Assembly (NCBI RefSeq): GCF_002102185.1 | Contig: NZ_LQOW01000010.1 | Coordinates: 1-64,000, forward strand | Origin: Mycobacterium fragae | Lineage (GTDB): Bacteria; Actinomycetota; Actinomycetes; Mycobacteriales; Mycobacteriaceae | Length of the DNA stretch: 64,000 nt | Direction: 5' to 3' | Shown: piece after piece, positions 48,518-59,666 of the stretch | How the letters are laid out: each line of letters starts with the position of its first letter | How positions within the stretch are numbered: position 1 is the first letter of the stretch | Program-made: the position numbers and the translations under genes | The notes under the pieces: generated by a model | Database searches by the model: none | What the model saw: only the letters and a program-made list of their open reading frames with translations | What the model was told of the DNA's origin: nothing

Positions 48518-48850
48518 TCACGCCCCGAATAGGCGGCGCCGCAGCGCCGCGGCATTGCCGAAAATGCGGATACCCAACACCACGATGATCGCGGTGGACA
48601 ACTGGGTGCCGACGCCCAATTGGTCGCCGACATAGACGATCAGCGCGGCGACCAAGACGTTGAACACGAACGAAACCACGAAAACCTTCGGGTCGAAAAT
48701 CCGCTCCAGGTAAGCCCGCAACCCGCCGAACACCGCGTCGAGGGCGGCAACCACCGCGATGGGCAAATACGGCTGGACGACCTCCGGCACGCTGGGGTGA
48801 AAAACCAGGCCCAGCACGATGCCGACGACAAGCGCCGCAATACCGATCAT
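48518..48850 (-). CDS. sbp: Small basic protein Sbp (DUF1290, Rv1824-like)
   Basis: 110 residues with three transmembrane segments: [34 protein letters not shown] and [25 protein letters not shown], and a basic end [11 protein letters not shown]. It matches the Sbp/DUF1290 family, which in Bacillus lies in the division gene region near ftsZ. It overlaps the upstream DUF881 gene by 4 bp and precedes the next by 4 nt. Function unknown. Confidence 0.92.
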   Translation of the reverse strand: MIGIAALVVGIVLGLVFHPSVPEVVQPYLPIAVVAALDAVFGGLRAYLERIFDPKVFVVSFVFNVLVAALIVYVGDQLGVGTQLSTAIIVVLGIRIFGNAAALRRRLFGA

Positions 48851-49764
48851 CGAGGTCGGTCTCCAATCTGCTTGGCGAACTTGACATCTCGGACCGCCGC
48901 GGCGGGTAGCGTGAGCCCGTCGCGGGCGCTTTCGTTGACGCCGACACCGTAAGACGCCTCCAACAGCCGGAGCCGGCGCAGGCCGGGGCTGCCGTCGAAG
49001 ACATCCTGCATGGCATGCGGTGGCCCGACTGCTAGGACCGTGTATGGGCTGCTGATGGGGTTATTGTCGACCAGAATCGCGCCGCCCGCCTGCCGGATGG
49101 TCACGTTCGGCCCGATTCGGACGCCGCCGACCGAGATCGCCTCTGCGCCGCTGGCCCACAGCGAGTTGACCACCAGTTGCAGATCCCGGTCGAGGATGAT
49201 CTGCCGGCTGCCGGCAACCCGCTGCTTGGAGACGTCGGAGAGATTGGGGCCGACGCCGGGCTCGGTCACCGTCACGCTCAGCCCCGGACCGATCACCGGC
49301 GTGTTGGCGGCGGCCAGGCCCAGCTTGTCGAGGCTGGCCAAAAGTCGCTGGCCCTCAGCGTCGTCGACGAGCGCCCGCCGCTGGACGTCGTCGACTCGCG
49401 TCGCGAGCGAGCTACGGCGCGCGGCCAATTCGTTGACGGATGCCTCTTCCGAGCGCACGCTGGCCGCCAGCACCTGCTGAGCCTCGCTGACACCGGGCGC
49501 GACCAGCCGGGCCTGGGCGACGGCGGCGGCGAACACCGCGGCCACCAGCAACGCCGCCAGCGCCTGCCAGCCCCAGGCGGCGACCCGCGCCGGCGGCCTG
49601 CCTGAGCTTTCCCGTCGAGCCGCGGCCGCCGCATAACCGGGATCGAGGTGCTCGGACAGAAGGGCGCGCAGCAGCGACGGCACCGGGATGAGCTGCGGTT
49701 GTCCCGCCTCGTGGACATTGAGGCCGGCATGGGGATCATATCCGCCGAGCGCCTGGTCAGCCAT
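48847..49764 (-). CDS. DUF881 membrane protein (Rv1823-like)
   Basis: 305 residues from ATG 49764, overlapping the pgsA2 stop by 8 bp. A cytosolic N-terminus of ~65 residues, one transmembrane helix (about 67-85, [17 protein letters not shown]), a coiled coil ([22 protein letters not shown]) and the DUF881 domain with [36 protein letters not shown] and [18 protein letters not shown]. Paralogue of 47698-48513. The pair plus Sbp and the lipid enzyme pgsA2 form an overlapping operon, suggesting a shared membrane complex. Confidence 0.9.
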   Translation of the reverse strand: MADQALGGYDPHAGLNVHEAGQPQLIPVPSLLRALLSEHLDPGYAAAAARRESSGRPPARVAAWGWQALAALLVAAVFAAAVAQARLVAPGVSEAQQVLAASVRSEEASVNELAARRSSLATRVDDVQRRALVDDAEGQRLLASLDKLGLAAANTPVIGPGLSVTVTEPGVGPNLSDVSKQRVAGSRQIILDRDLQLVVNSLWASGAEAISVGGVRIGPNVTIRQAGGAILVDNNPISSPYTVLAVGPPHAMQDVFDGSPGLRRLRLLEASYGVGVNESARDGLTLPAAAVRDVKFAKQIGDRPR

Positions 49765-50359
49765 GGGCGCCCCGGGCATCCACTCTGGGCATCCGGCGCA
49801 GCACCAGCACCACCTGAGCCGCATACAACACGAATGACCACAGGTACAGGTACAGACCCCAGATCAAAAACGCCCAGCCGCAGGCCAGCACAACGCGGCT
49901 CCACAAGGCGTCCCACTGTCCCAGCAGGATCAGCGGAAAGGCCGACATCAGAGCGAAAGTCGCGGCTTTGCCGAGGTAGATCACCGGCAGTGCGGTGAAC
50001 CCGCGGCTGCGCAGCAGCGGCAGTTCCGCGGCCAGCAGGACGTCGCGCGCCAACAGCACGGCGATGATCCACCACGGCACGATGCCGCGCAGCCCGAAAG
50101 CGATCGGCACGGTCACCATGTACAGCCGGTCGACGGCCGGATCCAGCAACTCCCCCAGCTTCGAGGACTGGTTCAGCAGCCGGGCGATCTTGCCGTCGGC
50201 CCAGTCCGATCCGCCGCTGAACACGAGGATGACCACCGCCCATGCGTTGGCATGAGCGATCAGCAGCAGGTAGAGGAAGAGCGGGATCAGCGCCAAACGG
50301 ATCGCGCTCAGCGCGTTGGGCACCGTCAGCACCCGGTCGCGCGCGGCCGCGGGCTCCAT
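49757..50359 (-). CDS. pgsA2: CDP-alcohol phosphatidyltransferase PgsA2 (Rv1822-like)
   Basis: 200 residues, multi-pass membrane enzyme. Full family motif D-x2-D-G-x2-A-R-x8-G-x3-D-x3-D appears as [20 protein letters not shown] then LDPAVD (about residues 52-77). It exchanges the CMP of a CDP-diacylglycerol for an alcohol phosphate; glycerol-3-phosphate (phosphatidylglycerophosphate or cardiolipin path) is annotated in M. tuberculosis but not proven from sequence. Starts 11 nt after secA2 and overlaps the DUF881 gene downstream. Confidence 0.92.
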   Translation of the reverse strand: MEPAAARDRVLTVPNALSAIRLALIPLFLYLLLIAHANAWAVVILVFSGGSDWADGKIARLLNQSSKLGELLDPAVDRLYMVTVPIAFGLRGIVPWWIIAVLLARDVLLAAELPLLRSRGFTALPVIYLGKAATFALMSAFPLILLGQWDALWSRVVLACGWAFLIWGLYLYLWSFVLYAAQVVLVLRRMPRVDARGAHG

Positions 50360-50370
50360 GAGGCGTGACC

Positions 50371-52695
50371 CTATCGGAAGATCCCGGGCAGGCTCAGCGC
50401 GGAGAGGGTGTCATCGGCGAGCGGGTTGTCATGCACCATGTAGGTCCATGTCGAGGTGGGGCGGGCCAACTTGGACAGATCCACCCCCGGTTCCTCCTCG
50501 ATCGCCGGGGAGGTTTCGAAGGTCTGCTGGGCAGCTTCGATCGCGTCGGCGGCCAGCGACGCGAACGCGTCGACGGCCATCCGGTGGAATTCGTCCAGCG
50601 GATTCTGGCGGCCCAGCGCACGCAGGTGGATGCTCTCCCGGATGTCGGCCAGGTACGCCAGATGATCGGCCCAGCCGCGGTCGAGGTGATAGAGCATGAT
50701 CAGCCGGCAGATCTTCTCCAGCCGCTCTTCGGACAACGTCTCGGACAGCTCTTCATATCGTTTCTGCGCCAGCTCGGCGAGCTCCTCACGCGCAGTTGCG
50801 GTGGACAGCAACGTATTTCGCCGCTCGACGATGATGGCGCGCTGCTGGGCGATCAATTGGTTGTAGCGCCAGGTATTGGCGTGCACATCCAGCATCCGGC
50901 CCTCGGCGACCCGCTGTGCGTGGTCCAGCAACCCAGCTGCCTTGGGGCTTGTGATCCGGCCGTCCTCGTCGGTCTGGGTCGGCAGCTTGTGGGACTCCAG
51001 GTTGGCCGCGGCCACGTCGTCTTCCCAGCTGGAGAAGAACACCGACGACCCCGGATCGCCCTGACGCCCGGCGCGCCCGCGCAGTTGATTGTCCAGCCGC
51101 TCGGTGTTGTGCCGACCGGTGCCGATCACGTGCAGGCCGCCCAGCTCGACCACCTTCTCGTGGTCGGCTTCGTCTGAGCCACCCAGCCGGATATCGGTGC
51201 CGCGGCCGGCCATCTGGGTCGACACCGTTACCGCGCCGAGCTTGCCGGCCTCGGCGATCACCCGGGCCTCCTCGGCATCGTTCTTCGCGTTGAGCACCAC
51301 CGCGGGCACCCCGCGGCGCAGCAGCCGCTCGTGCAGCTCCTCCGATTCGGCGACATCGCGGGTGCCGACCAGCACCGGTTGGCCGGTTTCGTGCACCTCG
51401 ATGATGTGCGCGACGATCGCGTCGTTCTTGGCGGCTGCGGTGATGTAGACGCGGTCGGCTTCGTCTTCGCGAATGTTGGGGGTGTTCGGTGGAATTGGCG
51501 AGACGCCGAGCTTGTAGAACTGGCGCAGCTGCTCACCGGCGGCCAGTGCGGTGCCCGTCATGCCGCACACCGTTGGATACCGGTTGATCAGCGCCTGCAC
51601 CGTGATGGTGTCCAGCACTTCACCGGTTTCGGTGGTCTCGATGCCTTCCTTGGCCTCGACCGCGGCCTGCAGGCCGTCCGGCCAGCGTTGCAGCTGGGCG
51701 ATGCGCCCGCGCGAGGCGTTGATCAGATGGACCGCGTCGTCGCGCACGATGTAGTGCACGTCGCGCTGCAACAGAACATGTGCGTGCAGCGCGACGTTCA
51801 CCTCGGTGAGCGTGGTGGCGACGTGTTCCTCGGAGTACAGGTCGATGCCGCCGAGCTTGGCTTCGACGTAGCGCGCGCCGTCCTCGGTCAAATGCACATT
51901 GCGGCTGTCCGAGTCGGTGTCGTAGTGCTTGCCCGGTTGCAGCTCGCCGACCAGCCGGATGATCTCCAGCCGCGGCGTCTCCCGGTGGGTTGTTCCGGCC
52001 AGCACCAGCGGCACGAGCGCCTCGTCGACAAGCACTGAGTCCGCCTCGTCGATCAGCGCCACATCCGGGTTCGGCGACACCAGGTCCTCGACATCGGTGA
52101 CCAACTGGTCGCGCAGCACGTCGAAGCCGATCTCGTTGACCGACGCATAGGTGACGTCAGATTTGTAGGCGGCCCGGCGCTGCTCGGCCGTCGACTCCGC
52201 GGTGACCCAGCCGACGGTCAGGCCCAGCGCCTCCAGCAGCGGGCCCATCCATTCGGCATCACGGCGGGCCAGGTAGTCGTTGATCGTGACAACGTGCACG
52301 TGTCGGCCGGCCAGCGCATATCCGGCGGCCGCGATGGCTCCGGCCAGCGTTTTGCCTTCGCCGGTGGCCATCTCGATGACGTCCCCGGCGAGCATCCGCA
52401 GCGCCCCGAGCAGCTGCACGTCGAAAGGCCGTAAACCGGTCGACCGCTCGGCGGCTTCCCTGGCGATGGCCAAAAACTGCGGAATGTCCGCGGAGTCGGC
52501 GAGATCGCCGAGCTTGAGCAGGCCGGCGGCTTTGCGCAATTGCTCGTCGTCGAGGCCGGCGGCCTTCTCGTCGTAGTCCGCCGACGCGCGCACCTGAGTC
52601 AGCGACCGGCTCTGATTCTTCTCAGTGCTGGCGCCCAGCAGTCGCCAGAATCGGCTGCTCAGGCGGCCCTGCGACGCGGTGGTGGTCTTAGGCAC
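50371..52695 (-). CDS. secA2: Accessory preprotein translocase ATPase SecA2 (Rv1821-like)
   Basis: 774 residues from GTG 52695 ([21 protein letters not shown]), 13 nt after the ilvG stop. DEAD-type motor: Walker [12 protein letters not shown] (about 108-118), [16 protein letters not shown], Walker [15 protein letters not shown], second ATPase domain with [16 protein letters not shown] and [14 protein letters not shown]. The C-terminal zinc-binding/lipid linker of SecA1 is absent, as usual for SecA2. SecA2 exports a limited set of proteins, often without usual signal peptides, and supports survival in macrophages in M. tuberculosis. Confidence 0.96.
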   Translation of the reverse strand: MPKTTTASQGRLSSRFWRLLGASTEKNQSRSLTQVRASADYDEKAAGLDDEQLRKAAGLLKLGDLADSADIPQFLAIAREAAERSTGLRPFDVQLLGALRMLAGDVIEMATGEGKTLAGAIAAAGYALAGRHVHVVTINDYLARRDAEWMGPLLEALGLTVGWVTAESTAEQRRAAYKSDVTYASVNEIGFDVLRDQLVTDVEDLVSPNPDVALIDEADSVLVDEALVPLVLAGTTHRETPRLEIIRLVGELQPGKHYDTDSDSRNVHLTEDGARYVEAKLGGIDLYSEEHVATTLTEVNVALHAHVLLQRDVHYIVRDDAVHLINASRGRIAQLQRWPDGLQAAVEAKEGIETTETGEVLDTITVQALINRYPTVCGMTGTALAAGEQLRQFYKLGVSPIPPNTPNIREDEADRVYITAAAKNDAIVAHIIEVHETGQPVLVGTRDVAESEELHERLLRRGVPAVVLNAKNDAEEARVIAEAGKLGAVTVSTQMAGRGTDIRLGGSDEADHEKVVELGGLHVIGTGRHNTERLDNQLRGRAGRQGDPGSSVFFSSWEDDVAAANLESHKLPTQTDEDGRITSPKAAGLLDHAQRVAEGRMLDVHANTWRYNQLIAQQRAIIVERRNTLLSTATAREELAELAQKRYEELSETLSEERLEKICRLIMLYHLDRGWADHLAYLADIRESIHLRALGRQNPLDEFHRMAVDAFASLAADAIEAAQQTFETSPAIEEEPGVDLSKLARPTSTWTYMVHDNPLADDTLSALSLPGIFR

Positions 52696-52708
52696 AAAAC
52701 AACGGTAC

Positions 52709-54346
52709 TCACGCCAGGTTGGATCGGCGCGGATAGGCGACCGCCGGGTCGGTGAGCACGTTGACGACGGCGGGTAAGCCGCTCCCGAAGGCGCGTTTCA
52801 GCGCGGGGCGAAGTTCGGCAGGGGTGGAAACCAGCTCGCCGTGGGCACCCAGCGCGCGGGCCACCTCGTCGTAGCGGGTGCCCGGGCGCAATTCGGCCAC
52901 CACCGAATACCCGTACAACGCCTCCATGGGGTGCTTCTCCAACGCCCAGATGCCGTTGTTGCCGATCACCGAGACGACTTGCACCCCGTGCCTGACCAGG
53001 GTGTCCCACTCCATCCCGGAAAACCCGAATGCGCCATCACCTTGCAGCAACACGACTTGACGCTCGGGCCGGGCCAGTTTCGCGGCCAACGCGTAGCCGG
53101 GACCCGAGCCCAGGCAACCGAACGGTCCGCTGTCGAGCCAGGCGCCCGGGACATAGCAGTCGATCACCCGCCCCGCGTACGAGCCGAAGTCACCGGCATC
53201 GACGACGATGATCGCGTCGCGTTCCAGCAGGGGCGCCAGCTCGGCATAGATCCGCATCGGGTGCAACGGGATTCGCTCGTCGGCCAACTCGGCCTGCTCG
53301 CCTTCACGCGCTGCGCTCTCGGCCGCCCGCAAGTCGGCGACCCAGTCGTCATGGCCGCTGCCCTTGCTTTCGCTGAGCGCCGTCAGAGTCGCCGACAGGC
53401 CACCGTAGAGCCCGGCGGCAACGGCCCGGGGATGTTCGCGCTCGGGTGCGGCGCGATCGGCGACAATCAGCGCAGTCTCGGATCCGAATACCCCGCCGAA
53501 GCCCAGCCGGAAGTCCATCGGCACCCCGACGACGATGGCAACATCGGCCTCTCCCAACGCTTTTGACCGTGTTCGGGAAAAAGCGAATGGATGGTCGGCG
53601 GGCACCGTCCCACGCGCCATGCCGTTCATCAGCACGGGTATCCGCCGTTGCTCGGCAAACTGCAGCAGCGCCGCTTCGGCGTGACCCCACCACACGTTGG
53701 TGCCCGCCATGATCACCGGACGCCGGGCAGCGTCCAACAAGCCGACGGCTCGGTCGAGTGTGTCGCCGTCGGCCGGGGCCGGCGCCGGCAGGTCGGTCAA
53801 CGCGCCGGGCCGCGAGTCGTCCGAGGCTTCCGAAAACACGTGATCCATCGGGAAATCGACGAAGGCCACTCCCGACGGCGCCCCGACCGTGGCCCGCAAG
53901 GCGTCGTCGATGAGTCCGCTGACCTGGTCGGCCGACTGGGCTGTGGCGGCGAAGCGGGCCAGCGGCGCCACGAACGGCACATGGTCGATCTCCTGCAGCG
54001 ATCCCATGCCCCACCGCAACGCCGGCGCGCGACCGCCCAGCACCAAGAGTGGCGAGCAGTTCTGCTGCGCGGCGGCCATCGCGCTCATCCCGTTGGTCAC
54101 ACCAGGGCCTGCGGTCAGTGCCGCAACCCCGGGTTGCCGCGTCACCTTCGACCAACCCTCGGCGGCGAAGGTGGCGGTCTGTTCGTGGCGGGTGTCGATC
54201 AGCCGAATGCCCTCGCTGCGGCACCCGTCGTAGATGGAGAACAAGTGGCCGCCGGACAGCGTGAAGACGGTGTCGATCCCGCTTGCCTTCAGCCGCCGCG
54301 CGATCAGCCGGCCGGCGTGGTAGCTGCTCGGAGCATCAGTGCCCAT
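52709..54346 (-). CDS. ilvG: ThDP-dependent acetolactate synthase-like protein IlvG (Rv1820-like)
   Basis: 545 residues. Three-domain ThDP fold: PYR domain with [23 protein letters not shown] (catalytic Glu near residue 54), central domain (about 190-325), and PP domain with the GDG...N motif [13 protein letters not shown] and SVIGNNGIW near 435-465. It is annotated acetolactate synthase large subunit (branched-chain amino acids), but the FAD-contact pattern and the lack of a small subunit leave oxalyl-CoA decarboxylase/other ThDP chemistry possible. Divergent from bacA across 67 bp. Confidence 0.92.
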   Translation of the reverse strand: MGTDAPSSYHAGRLIARRLKASGIDTVFTLSGGHLFSIYDGCRSEGIRLIDTRHEQTATFAAEGWSKVTRQPGVAALTAGPGVTNGMSAMAAAQQNCSPLLVLGGRAPALRWGMGSLQEIDHVPFVAPLARFAATAQSADQVSGLIDDALRATVGAPSGVAFVDFPMDHVFSEASDDSRPGALTDLPAPAPADGDTLDRAVGLLDAARRPVIMAGTNVWWGHAEAALLQFAEQRRIPVLMNGMARGTVPADHPFAFSRTRSKALGEADVAIVVGVPMDFRLGFGGVFGSETALIVADRAAPEREHPRAVAAGLYGGLSATLTALSESKGSGHDDWVADLRAAESAAREGEQAELADERIPLHPMRIYAELAPLLERDAIIVVDAGDFGSYAGRVIDCYVPGAWLDSGPFGCLGSGPGYALAAKLARPERQVVLLQGDGAFGFSGMEWDTLVRHGVQVVSVIGNNGIWALEKHPMEALYGYSVVAELRPGTRYDEVARALGAHGELVSTPAELRPALKRAFGSGLPAVVNVLTDPAVAYPRRSNLA

Positions 54347-54413
54347 GCGGGCAGCCTATCGACAATCCTCCGGTACCTTCGCGGGAAGGTTTCGTCAAGT
54401 AGAGAGTCGGACC

Positions 54414-56330
54414 GTGGAGCTGTTCAAGCCATCCATCAATTGGGGTCACGCGCTGACCGATTCGTTGTCGTGGGTGGCGCTGGCGTGGCTGATCAGCGCG
54501 GCGTGCCTGATCGTCGTGCTGTCGCTGCTGCGGCTGCTCACGCCCTGGGGCCATCAGTTTTGGCGGATCACCAGTGGCTATTTCACCGGCCGGCACAGCC
54601 TTCCGGTCTGGCTGATGCTGGGCGTCCTGCTGCTGTCGGTCGTGATCGCGGTGCGCCTCGACGTCCTGTTCAGTTACCAGTCCAACGACCTCTACTCCTC
54701 GGTCCAGACCGCGGTGCAGGGCATTGCGACCGGCAATCAGAAGGTGAAACAGTCTGGTGTGCATGGCTTTTGGATGTCGCTGCTGATTTTCAGCATCATG
54801 GCAGTGCTGTACGTGCTGCGGGTGATGCTCGACATCTATCTGACGCAGCGATTCATCGTGTCGTGGCGGATCTGGCTCACCGAACGACTCACCGGCGACT
54901 GGCTGGAGGGCCGCGCCTACTACCGGGGACGGTTCATCGACAGCACCATCGACAACCCCGACCAACGCATCCAGCAAGACATCGACGTGTTCACCAGCGG
55001 CGTGGGGGCCACCCCGAACGTGCCCCACAACGCCAGCAACAGCACACTGCTATTCGGGGCGGTCTATTCGGTGCTGTCGGTGTTTTCCTTCACCGCCATC
55101 CTCTGGAAACTTTCCGGCACTCTGACCATCCTCGGGTTCACCATCCCAAGGGCCATGTTCTGGATCGTCATCCTCTATGTGCTTGTGGCGAGCGTAATCG
55201 CGTTCTGGATCGGCCGGCCGTTGATCTGGCTCAGTTTCCGCAACGAGCTCACCAACGCGGCGTTTCGCTATGCGCTGGTGCGGGTTCGTGACGCCGCCGA
55301 GGCGGTGGGGTTCTACCGGGGCGAGCATGCCGAACGGGTGCAACTGCGCGAGCGCTTCCGGCCGATCATCACCAATTACCTGCGTTTCGTGAACCGGACC
55401 GTCGGGTTCACCGGCTGGAACTATTCGGCCAGCCAAGCGATCGTGCCGTTACCCTGGCTGCTCCAAGCGCCGCGCTTGTTCAACCGCCAGATCAAATTCG
55501 GCGACGTCACCCAGTCGGTGATCGCGTTCGAGAAAATCCACGACGGCCTGTCCTTCTTCCGCAATGCCTACGACCGGTTCGCCAGCTACCGCGCTGCGAT
55601 CATCCGGTTGCACGGCCTGGTCGTGGCCGACGCGGAAGCCCGCGAACTACCCGAACTGCTCAGCACCGCCAGCGTCGACGACGCCGTCGACATCGAGGGG
55701 GTGGAGGTTCGCACCCCCGACGGCGACCAGCTCATCGACATGCTCGACCTGCACCTGCCGGTGGGTGACACGCTGGTGATCACCGGTCCGTCGGGCAGCG
55801 GCAAGACGACACTGCTGCGCAGCCTCGCACAGTTGTGGCCTTATGCAACAGGGACTTTGCGGCGGCCCGACGGGCCGAACGAGACGATGTTCCTGTCGCA
55901 GCTGCCGTATGTGCCGCTGGGCGATCTGCGCGCGGTGGTGTCCTACCCGGCCGCGGCAGGCGACATACCCGACCCGCAGCTGCGCGACACGTTGACCAAG
56001 GTGGTGCTGCCGCATCTGGTTGACCGGCTCGACGAACAACAGGATTGGGTGAAAGTGCTCTCGCCCGGAGAACAGCAGCGGGTGGCCTTCGCCCGCGTGC
56101 TGCTGACCAAACCCAAAGCAGTCTTCCTCGACGAGGCCACGTCCGCGATGGACGAAGGACTGGAGTCGGCGATGTATCGGTTGCTGCGCAACGAGTTACC
56201 GAGCACCATCCTGGTCAGTGTCAGCCACCGCAGCACTGTCGAGCCGCATCACCACCAACGCCTCGAGCTCCTCGGCGAGGGCGGCCAGTGGCGCCTGGGC
56301 CCCGTCGAAGGCGCGCCCGCCCGCGTCTAG
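54414..56330 (+). CDS. bacA: SbmA/BacA-family ABC transporter (Rv1819c-like)
   Basis: 638 residues from GTG 54414 ([14 protein letters not shown]), the start aligning with M. tuberculosis BacA; the upstream in-frame ATG overlaps ilvG and is less likely. Six-helix SbmA/BacA membrane domain (about 20-360, with [25 protein letters not shown] near 165-189) fused to an ATPase: Walker [10 protein letters not shown] near 460, signature [15 protein letters not shown] near 546-560, Walker [13 protein letters not shown] near 566-577. The M. tuberculosis protein imports vitamin B12, bleomycin and other hydrophilic compounds. The stop overlaps the converging flavoprotein stop by 4 bp. Confidence 0.95.
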   Translation: MELFKPSINWGHALTDSLSWVALAWLISAACLIVVLSLLRLLTPWGHQFWRITSGYFTGRHSLPVWLMLGVLLLSVVIAVRLDVLFSYQSNDLYSSVQTAVQGIATGNQKVKQSGVHGFWMSLLIFSIMAVLYVLRVMLDIYLTQRFIVSWRIWLTERLTGDWLEGRAYYRGRFIDSTIDNPDQRIQQDIDVFTSGVGATPNVPHNASNSTLLFGAVYSVLSVFSFTAILWKLSGTLTILGFTIPRAMFWIVILYVLVASVIAFWIGRPLIWLSFRNELTNAAFRYALVRVRDAAEAVGFYRGEHAERVQLRERFRPIITNYLRFVNRTVGFTGWNYSASQAIVPLPWLLQAPRLFNRQIKFGDVTQSVIAFEKIHDGLSFFRNAYDRFASYRAAIIRLHGLVVADAEARELPELLSTASVDDAVDIEGVEVRTPDGDQLIDMLDLHLPVGDTLVITGPSGSGKTTLLRSLAQLWPYATGTLRRPDGPNETMFLSQLPYVPLGDLRAVVSYPAAAGDIPDPQLRDTLTKVVLPHLVDRLDEQQDWVKVLSPGEQQRVAFARVLLTKPKAVFLDEATSAMDEGLESAMYRLLRNELPSTILVSVSHRSTVEPHHHQRLELLGEGGQWRLGPVEGAPARV

Positions 56331-57811
56331 CGGGCCTGCGCCGCGTGGCTGCCCGCGCGGCGGCCGAAGAAGGACCCCTCGCCCAGCTGCGTGCCGCTGG
56401 CATACCCCTTGCCGTCCTGGGCGATATTCGACGCGCACGCCCCCACCGCATATAGGCCGGCGATGACCGTGCCGTCCTCGCGTAGCACCTGGCCGTCGAC
56501 CGTGACGGCGAGCCCGCCGATGGTGAACCCCGAATACATCGCCCGCCCGAGCGATAGGTCGAACACCGCCCAAGGGCCATTGTCCTGTGCTGCAAGGAAT
56601 TCCGGCTGCTTGTGGAAATCCGGATCTTCGCCCTTGGCCGCGAATTCGTTGTAGCGGTCCAGCGTTGCTGCGAGGTTGCCCGCCGGAATGCCCAGCGCGG
56701 CCTCCATTTCGGCGATCGTCTCGTAGCCGTCGAGGAACCTGATCAGCGGCATCTCGGGCATTTCGGTGTGGGCTTCGTCGACGATCAGGTAAGCGATTTG
56801 GTCGGGCTGCTCCAGCACGAACGCTGACGTGCGCGAGTGGTAGGAGTCCTCGGCGACAAAACGCTTGCCCTCCTTGTTGACGATCACACCGGTCAGCAGA
56901 ATTTCCGGTGGATAGGCCGCCGCGGTGATGAACAGCTCGTCCATATGCTTGGTGGCCCCGCCCGCCGAAACACCCATCCGTATGCCCAGTCCGTCATCGT
57001 TGGGATTGCCCAGGATGTATGGCGCCACCAGACCGTGGTGCTTGGTGCGCCGCTGCCGGCCCAGCGCGGGAGTGTGCTCGGCGACCATGTCCGCATTCAT
57101 GGCGAAACCACCGGCGGCGATGATGACCGCTTTGGCCCTGACCGCGCCGGTTTCGGTGAAGTGCTTCCAGGCGACGCCGACAACGACGCCGTCGTCGTCG
57201 ACGATGAGGTTGGTTGCCCCGGTCTCGTAGCGGATCTGCACGCCCAATTCGTCGGCACGTTTGACCAGCAAGTCGACGACCATTGCTGCGCCGCCCAACT
57301 CGCCGGGCACCGGTACGGAGTGCCCGCGCGGCGCCGGCTTGGCCTGCTCGCAAAAGGGCCACACCTTTTCGTTGCCTGTGTAGCTGAGGCCCTCTGTGCC
57401 CGGCGGAACGACCACCTTCCCCGGGAAGTAACTGCGCTCAAACTGAAAGCCCAAATCCTCCAGCCAGTTGAAGTGCTCGACGCTGCCATCGCAATACGCC
57501 CGGATCTTGTCGTGCTCGGGGTTGCGCGACACTGCAACCAAGTACTTGTACATCTCGTCGGGTGAGTCGTCATTCCCCGTTGCCTGTTGGACCGCGGTTC
57601 CCCCGCCGAGATAGAAGTGCCCACCGGCCATTGCGGTGGTACCGCCCGCCGCGGCGGCCCGCTCCAGCACCAGCACCCGGGCGCCGTCGGCGGCCGCACT
57701 GACCGCTGCGCAGCCACCAGCGATGCCGAATCCGATCACCACGACATCGACGTCGTCGGACCACGACGACACGTCCCGCGCGTTGACCGTTGCCGGTATC
57801 TGGGTGTTCAC
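56327..57811 (-). CDS. FAD-dependent fumarate reductase/3-ketosteroid dehydrogenase-type flavoprotein (Rv1817-like)
   Basis: 494 residues. FAD-binding [28 protein letters not shown] at about 23-50, [17 protein letters not shown] near 57-73, a mobile capping domain, and the C-terminal FAD contact [36 protein letters not shown]. The FAD-binding_2 class includes 3-ketosteroid-delta-1-dehydrogenase and urocanate/fumarate reductases. The substrate is not evident; the sterol-desaturase and esterase neighbours make a steroid possible. Its start overlaps the end of the VOC gene (ATGA, 4 bp). Confidence 0.9.
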   Translation of the reverse strand: MNTQIPATVNARDVSSWSDDVDVVVIGFGIAGGCAAVSAAADGARVLVLERAAAAGGTTAMAGGHFYLGGGTAVQQATGNDDSPDEMYKYLVAVSRNPEHDKIRAYCDGSVEHFNWLEDLGFQFERSYFPGKVVVPPGTEGLSYTGNEKVWPFCEQAKPAPRGHSVPVPGELGGAAMVVDLLVKRADELGVQIRYETGATNLIVDDDGVVVGVAWKHFTETGAVRAKAVIIAAGGFAMNADMVAEHTPALGRQRRTKHHGLVAPYILGNPNDDGLGIRMGVSAGGATKHMDELFITAAAYPPEILLTGVIVNKEGKRFVAEDSYHSRTSAFVLEQPDQIAYLIVDEAHTEMPEMPLIRFLDGYETIAEMEAALGIPAGNLAATLDRYNEFAAKGEDPDFHKQPEFLAAQDNGPWAVFDLSLGRAMYSGFTIGGLAVTVDGQVLREDGTVIAGLYAVGACASNIAQDGKGYASGTQLGEGSFFGRRAGSHAAQAR

Positions 57812-58308
57812 CGTTGCTCCTTTTTGATGTAGTCGAAGAACTCGCGGATCTCCGCTGAGACGTGCGCGATTTCCAGGAAGGGCACGCCAGCCTGCGGGGC
57901 CGACAGGTAGGCGAACCGCACGCCGCCCGGCATCACGCCCTGCTGGACGACGGAGGCCCCGTGCTCGGTGGCCGTGGCCAGCGTGGTGGCGACGTCGTCT
58001 TCGCTGGCGGCCTCGACGCAGATGTGGTGCAGACCAGGCCCGCTGCTCCGCAGAAAGTCACTATAGATATTAGGGCCGCGGACCGGTGCGATCAGCTCCA
58101 ACTGCATGTCGCCGAGGTAGCTCAGCGAAATGCTCGCGACGAAGTCGGCCGCCTTGCCGTGGTAGCTGCAGGTGTCCGGTGCGAAGTGCACATCGGTCAG
58201 CCTCACCCACTTTTTGACACCTAATAGGCCGGTGAGCGCGGTTTCTGTGGCATCAAGGTCATGGGTCACCCACGCGATCTGGACCGGCGGTCCGAGGGGA
58301 AGACTCAT
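57808..58308 (-). CDS. VOC/glyoxalase-fold protein, putative substrate partner of the flavoprotein
   Basis: 166 residues from ATG 58308. VOC superfamily: VQIAWVTHDLDATETALTGLLGVKKWVRL at about 8-36, DMQLELIAPVRGPNIYSDFLRSSGPGLHHICVEA (His-His near 107-108, Glu near 83 as potential metal ligands), and a methylmalonyl-CoA-epimerase-like PGGVRFAYLSAPQAGVPFLEI end. It could be an epimerase, dioxygenase or isomerase. The 4-bp overlap with the downstream flavoprotein gene implies coupled function. A longer in-frame start (58395) has no better ribosome-binding site. Confidence 0.85.
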   Translation of the reverse strand: MSLPLGPPVQIAWVTHDLDATETALTGLLGVKKWVRLTDVHFAPDTCSYHGKAADFVASISLSYLGDMQLELIAPVRGPNIYSDFLRSSGPGLHHICVEAASEDDVATTLATATEHGASVVQQGVMPGGVRFAYLSAPQAGVPFLEIAHVSAEIREFFDYIKKEQR

Positions 58309-58413
58309 CGCCTCGCAGAATAGCCCAGCCCTGCCCGGCGCAGAAAGACGTTGCCATGACCAGCCGCATCCGGCGCGGCACAGGCAGCTGAACACGTTCT
58401 AATTCGACTCGGC

Positions 58414-59097
58414 TCAGTGTTGCGTCAGCACGCCGACGAGCAGCCGGACCTGGGTGTCGAACACCGCCTCGGGATGGGTCAGCGTGTCTGCGCCGTATTG
58501 GCCGAATACCTCCAGACTGATCGCTCCGACCAGGCCGGCCCATATCGCGAAGCATTTGGCGATGACGAGATCATCGCCCGGGAAACCGAACTCGTTGCGC
58601 AGTCGTTCGAAGTCCGACGACATCGGTTGGGGTGCAGGGTTATTCGTAAGCATGATGTCGCCGGTCGCGATTCCGGCCGCCACCGCGTCGAACAGCGCAC
58701 CGACCACCCTGATCCCGGGGCCGACCGTTCGTTCGGCGGGCGCGTGGTAGCCGGGAACCGGGCTGCCGTACAACAACGCCCAGCTGGCGGGGTGGGCGAG
58801 AGCCCAGCTGCGGGCGGCATGGGCGATCGCGATGACGTCGTCGCTCCACAAGTCGGGCACCGCGTCGCGGGCGCGGTCCACCGCGTCGGCGAGGTCGGAA
58901 TAGGCGTCGACCAACAGTAATGTCAGCAACTCGTCGCGACTGGAGACGTATCGGTACACCGCCGAGGACACCATCCCCAGGTCGCGGGCGATGGCGCGCA
59001 GCGACAGTCCGGCCGCGCCGTGGTCTACCAAATGGCGGCGGCCGAGCTCGATGATCTGCGCTTCGATGCGCTCACGCGTCTCGCGCCGCTTGCCCAT
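58414..59097 (-). CDS. TetR-family transcriptional regulator (Rv1816-like)
   Basis: 227 residues from ATG 59097 (MGKRRETRERIEAQ). N-terminal TetR helix-turn-helix LSLRAIARDLGMVSSAVYRYVSSRDELLTLLL at about 31-62; C-terminal WHG-type ligand domain with ALAHPASWALLYGSPVPGY near 97-115. It diverges from the Ddn-like gene at 59217, and the 119-bp gap holds two related palindromes, which are likely its operators. It precedes the VOC-flavoprotein pair on the same strand (105-bp gap), which it may also control. Confidence 0.93.
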   Translation of the reverse strand: MGKRRETRERIEAQIIELGRRHLVDHGAAGLSLRAIARDLGMVSSAVYRYVSSRDELLTLLLVDAYSDLADAVDRARDAVPDLWSDDVIAIAHAARSWALAHPASWALLYGSPVPGYHAPAERTVGPGIRVVGALFDAVAAGIATGDIMLTNNPAPQPMSSDFERLRNEFGFPGDDLVIAKCFAIWAGLVGAISLEVFGQYGADTLTHPEAVFDTQVRLLVGVLTQH

Positions 59098-59115
59098 CGA
59101 ACGATTCTGGCACAA

Positions 59116-59185
59116 AAGAGATCGGTGCTCTTGTATTTGGCTGCGCGGTGTGGCAGGGTCAGCCGTACCGAGAGCACCGCTCTCG
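59116..59185. promoter_or_regulatory. Paired candidate TetR operators
   Basis: Site A (59116-59133) AAGAGATCGGTGCTCTTG; site B (59169-59185) CGAGAGCACCGCTCTCG, a perfect 7-bp inverted repeat with 3-nt centre. Reversed, site B shares GAGA-CGGTGCTCT-G with site A. Centres are about 53 bp apart, five helical turns, in a TetR divergent promoter. Confidence 0.65.
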
Positions 59186-59216
59186 TAATTACCGATTGCC
59201 GTCGAGAGGATCTCTG

Positions 59217-59663
59217 ATGCCGGTGCGATACGACGAACCCGACCGAGCGGCACGCGCCGCCAACACGCTGATCCGCTGGCTGGCCGAGCTTGGCATCAGC
59301 ATCGCGGGGACACGAGCCATCAGCGTGCGCGGCCGCAAAAGCGGCAAACCGCGCGGCGTCGTGGTGAATATCCTGACCATCGACGGCGTCGACTACCTGG
59401 TGTCCCCGCGCGGCACCACCCAATGGGTGCGCAATGCGCGCGCCGCCGGGGTCATCGACGTGGGGCCCCGCTGGCATCGGCGCCGGTCAAGGATCAGCGA
59501 GGTCCCCGACTCCGACAAGCCGGACCTGCTACGGCGCTACCTCGATAGGTGGTATTGGGAGGTCAGAGGCCACTTCGCGGGGCTGACTCCCGACTCCGGC
59601 GATCAAGAGTTGCGTGCGGCCGCGCCGTCGATCCCGGTTTTCACGCTGACAAGCCCCGCCTGA
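59217..59663 (+). CDS. Ddn-type F420-dependent nitroreductase-family protein
   Basis: 148 residues from ATG 59217, with GAGAGGA 6 nt before. Family pattern: GTRAISVRGRKSGKPRGVVVNILTIDGVDYLVSPRG (about 36-70, with R-K-S-G) and TQWVRNARAAGVIDVGPRWHRR. Reduction with F420H2 is the expected chemistry; substrate unknown. It diverges from the TetR regulator with two palindromic operators between, so it is a probable target. Only 3 nt from the converging protease gene. Confidence 0.86.
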   Translation: MPVRYDEPDRAARAANTLIRWLAELGISIAGTRAISVRGRKSGKPRGVVVNILTIDGVDYLVSPRGTTQWVRNARAAGVIDVGPRWHRRRSRISEVPDSDKPDLLRRYLDRWYWEVRGHFAGLTPDSGDQELRAAAPSIPVFTLTSPA

Positions 59664-59666
59664 GCG

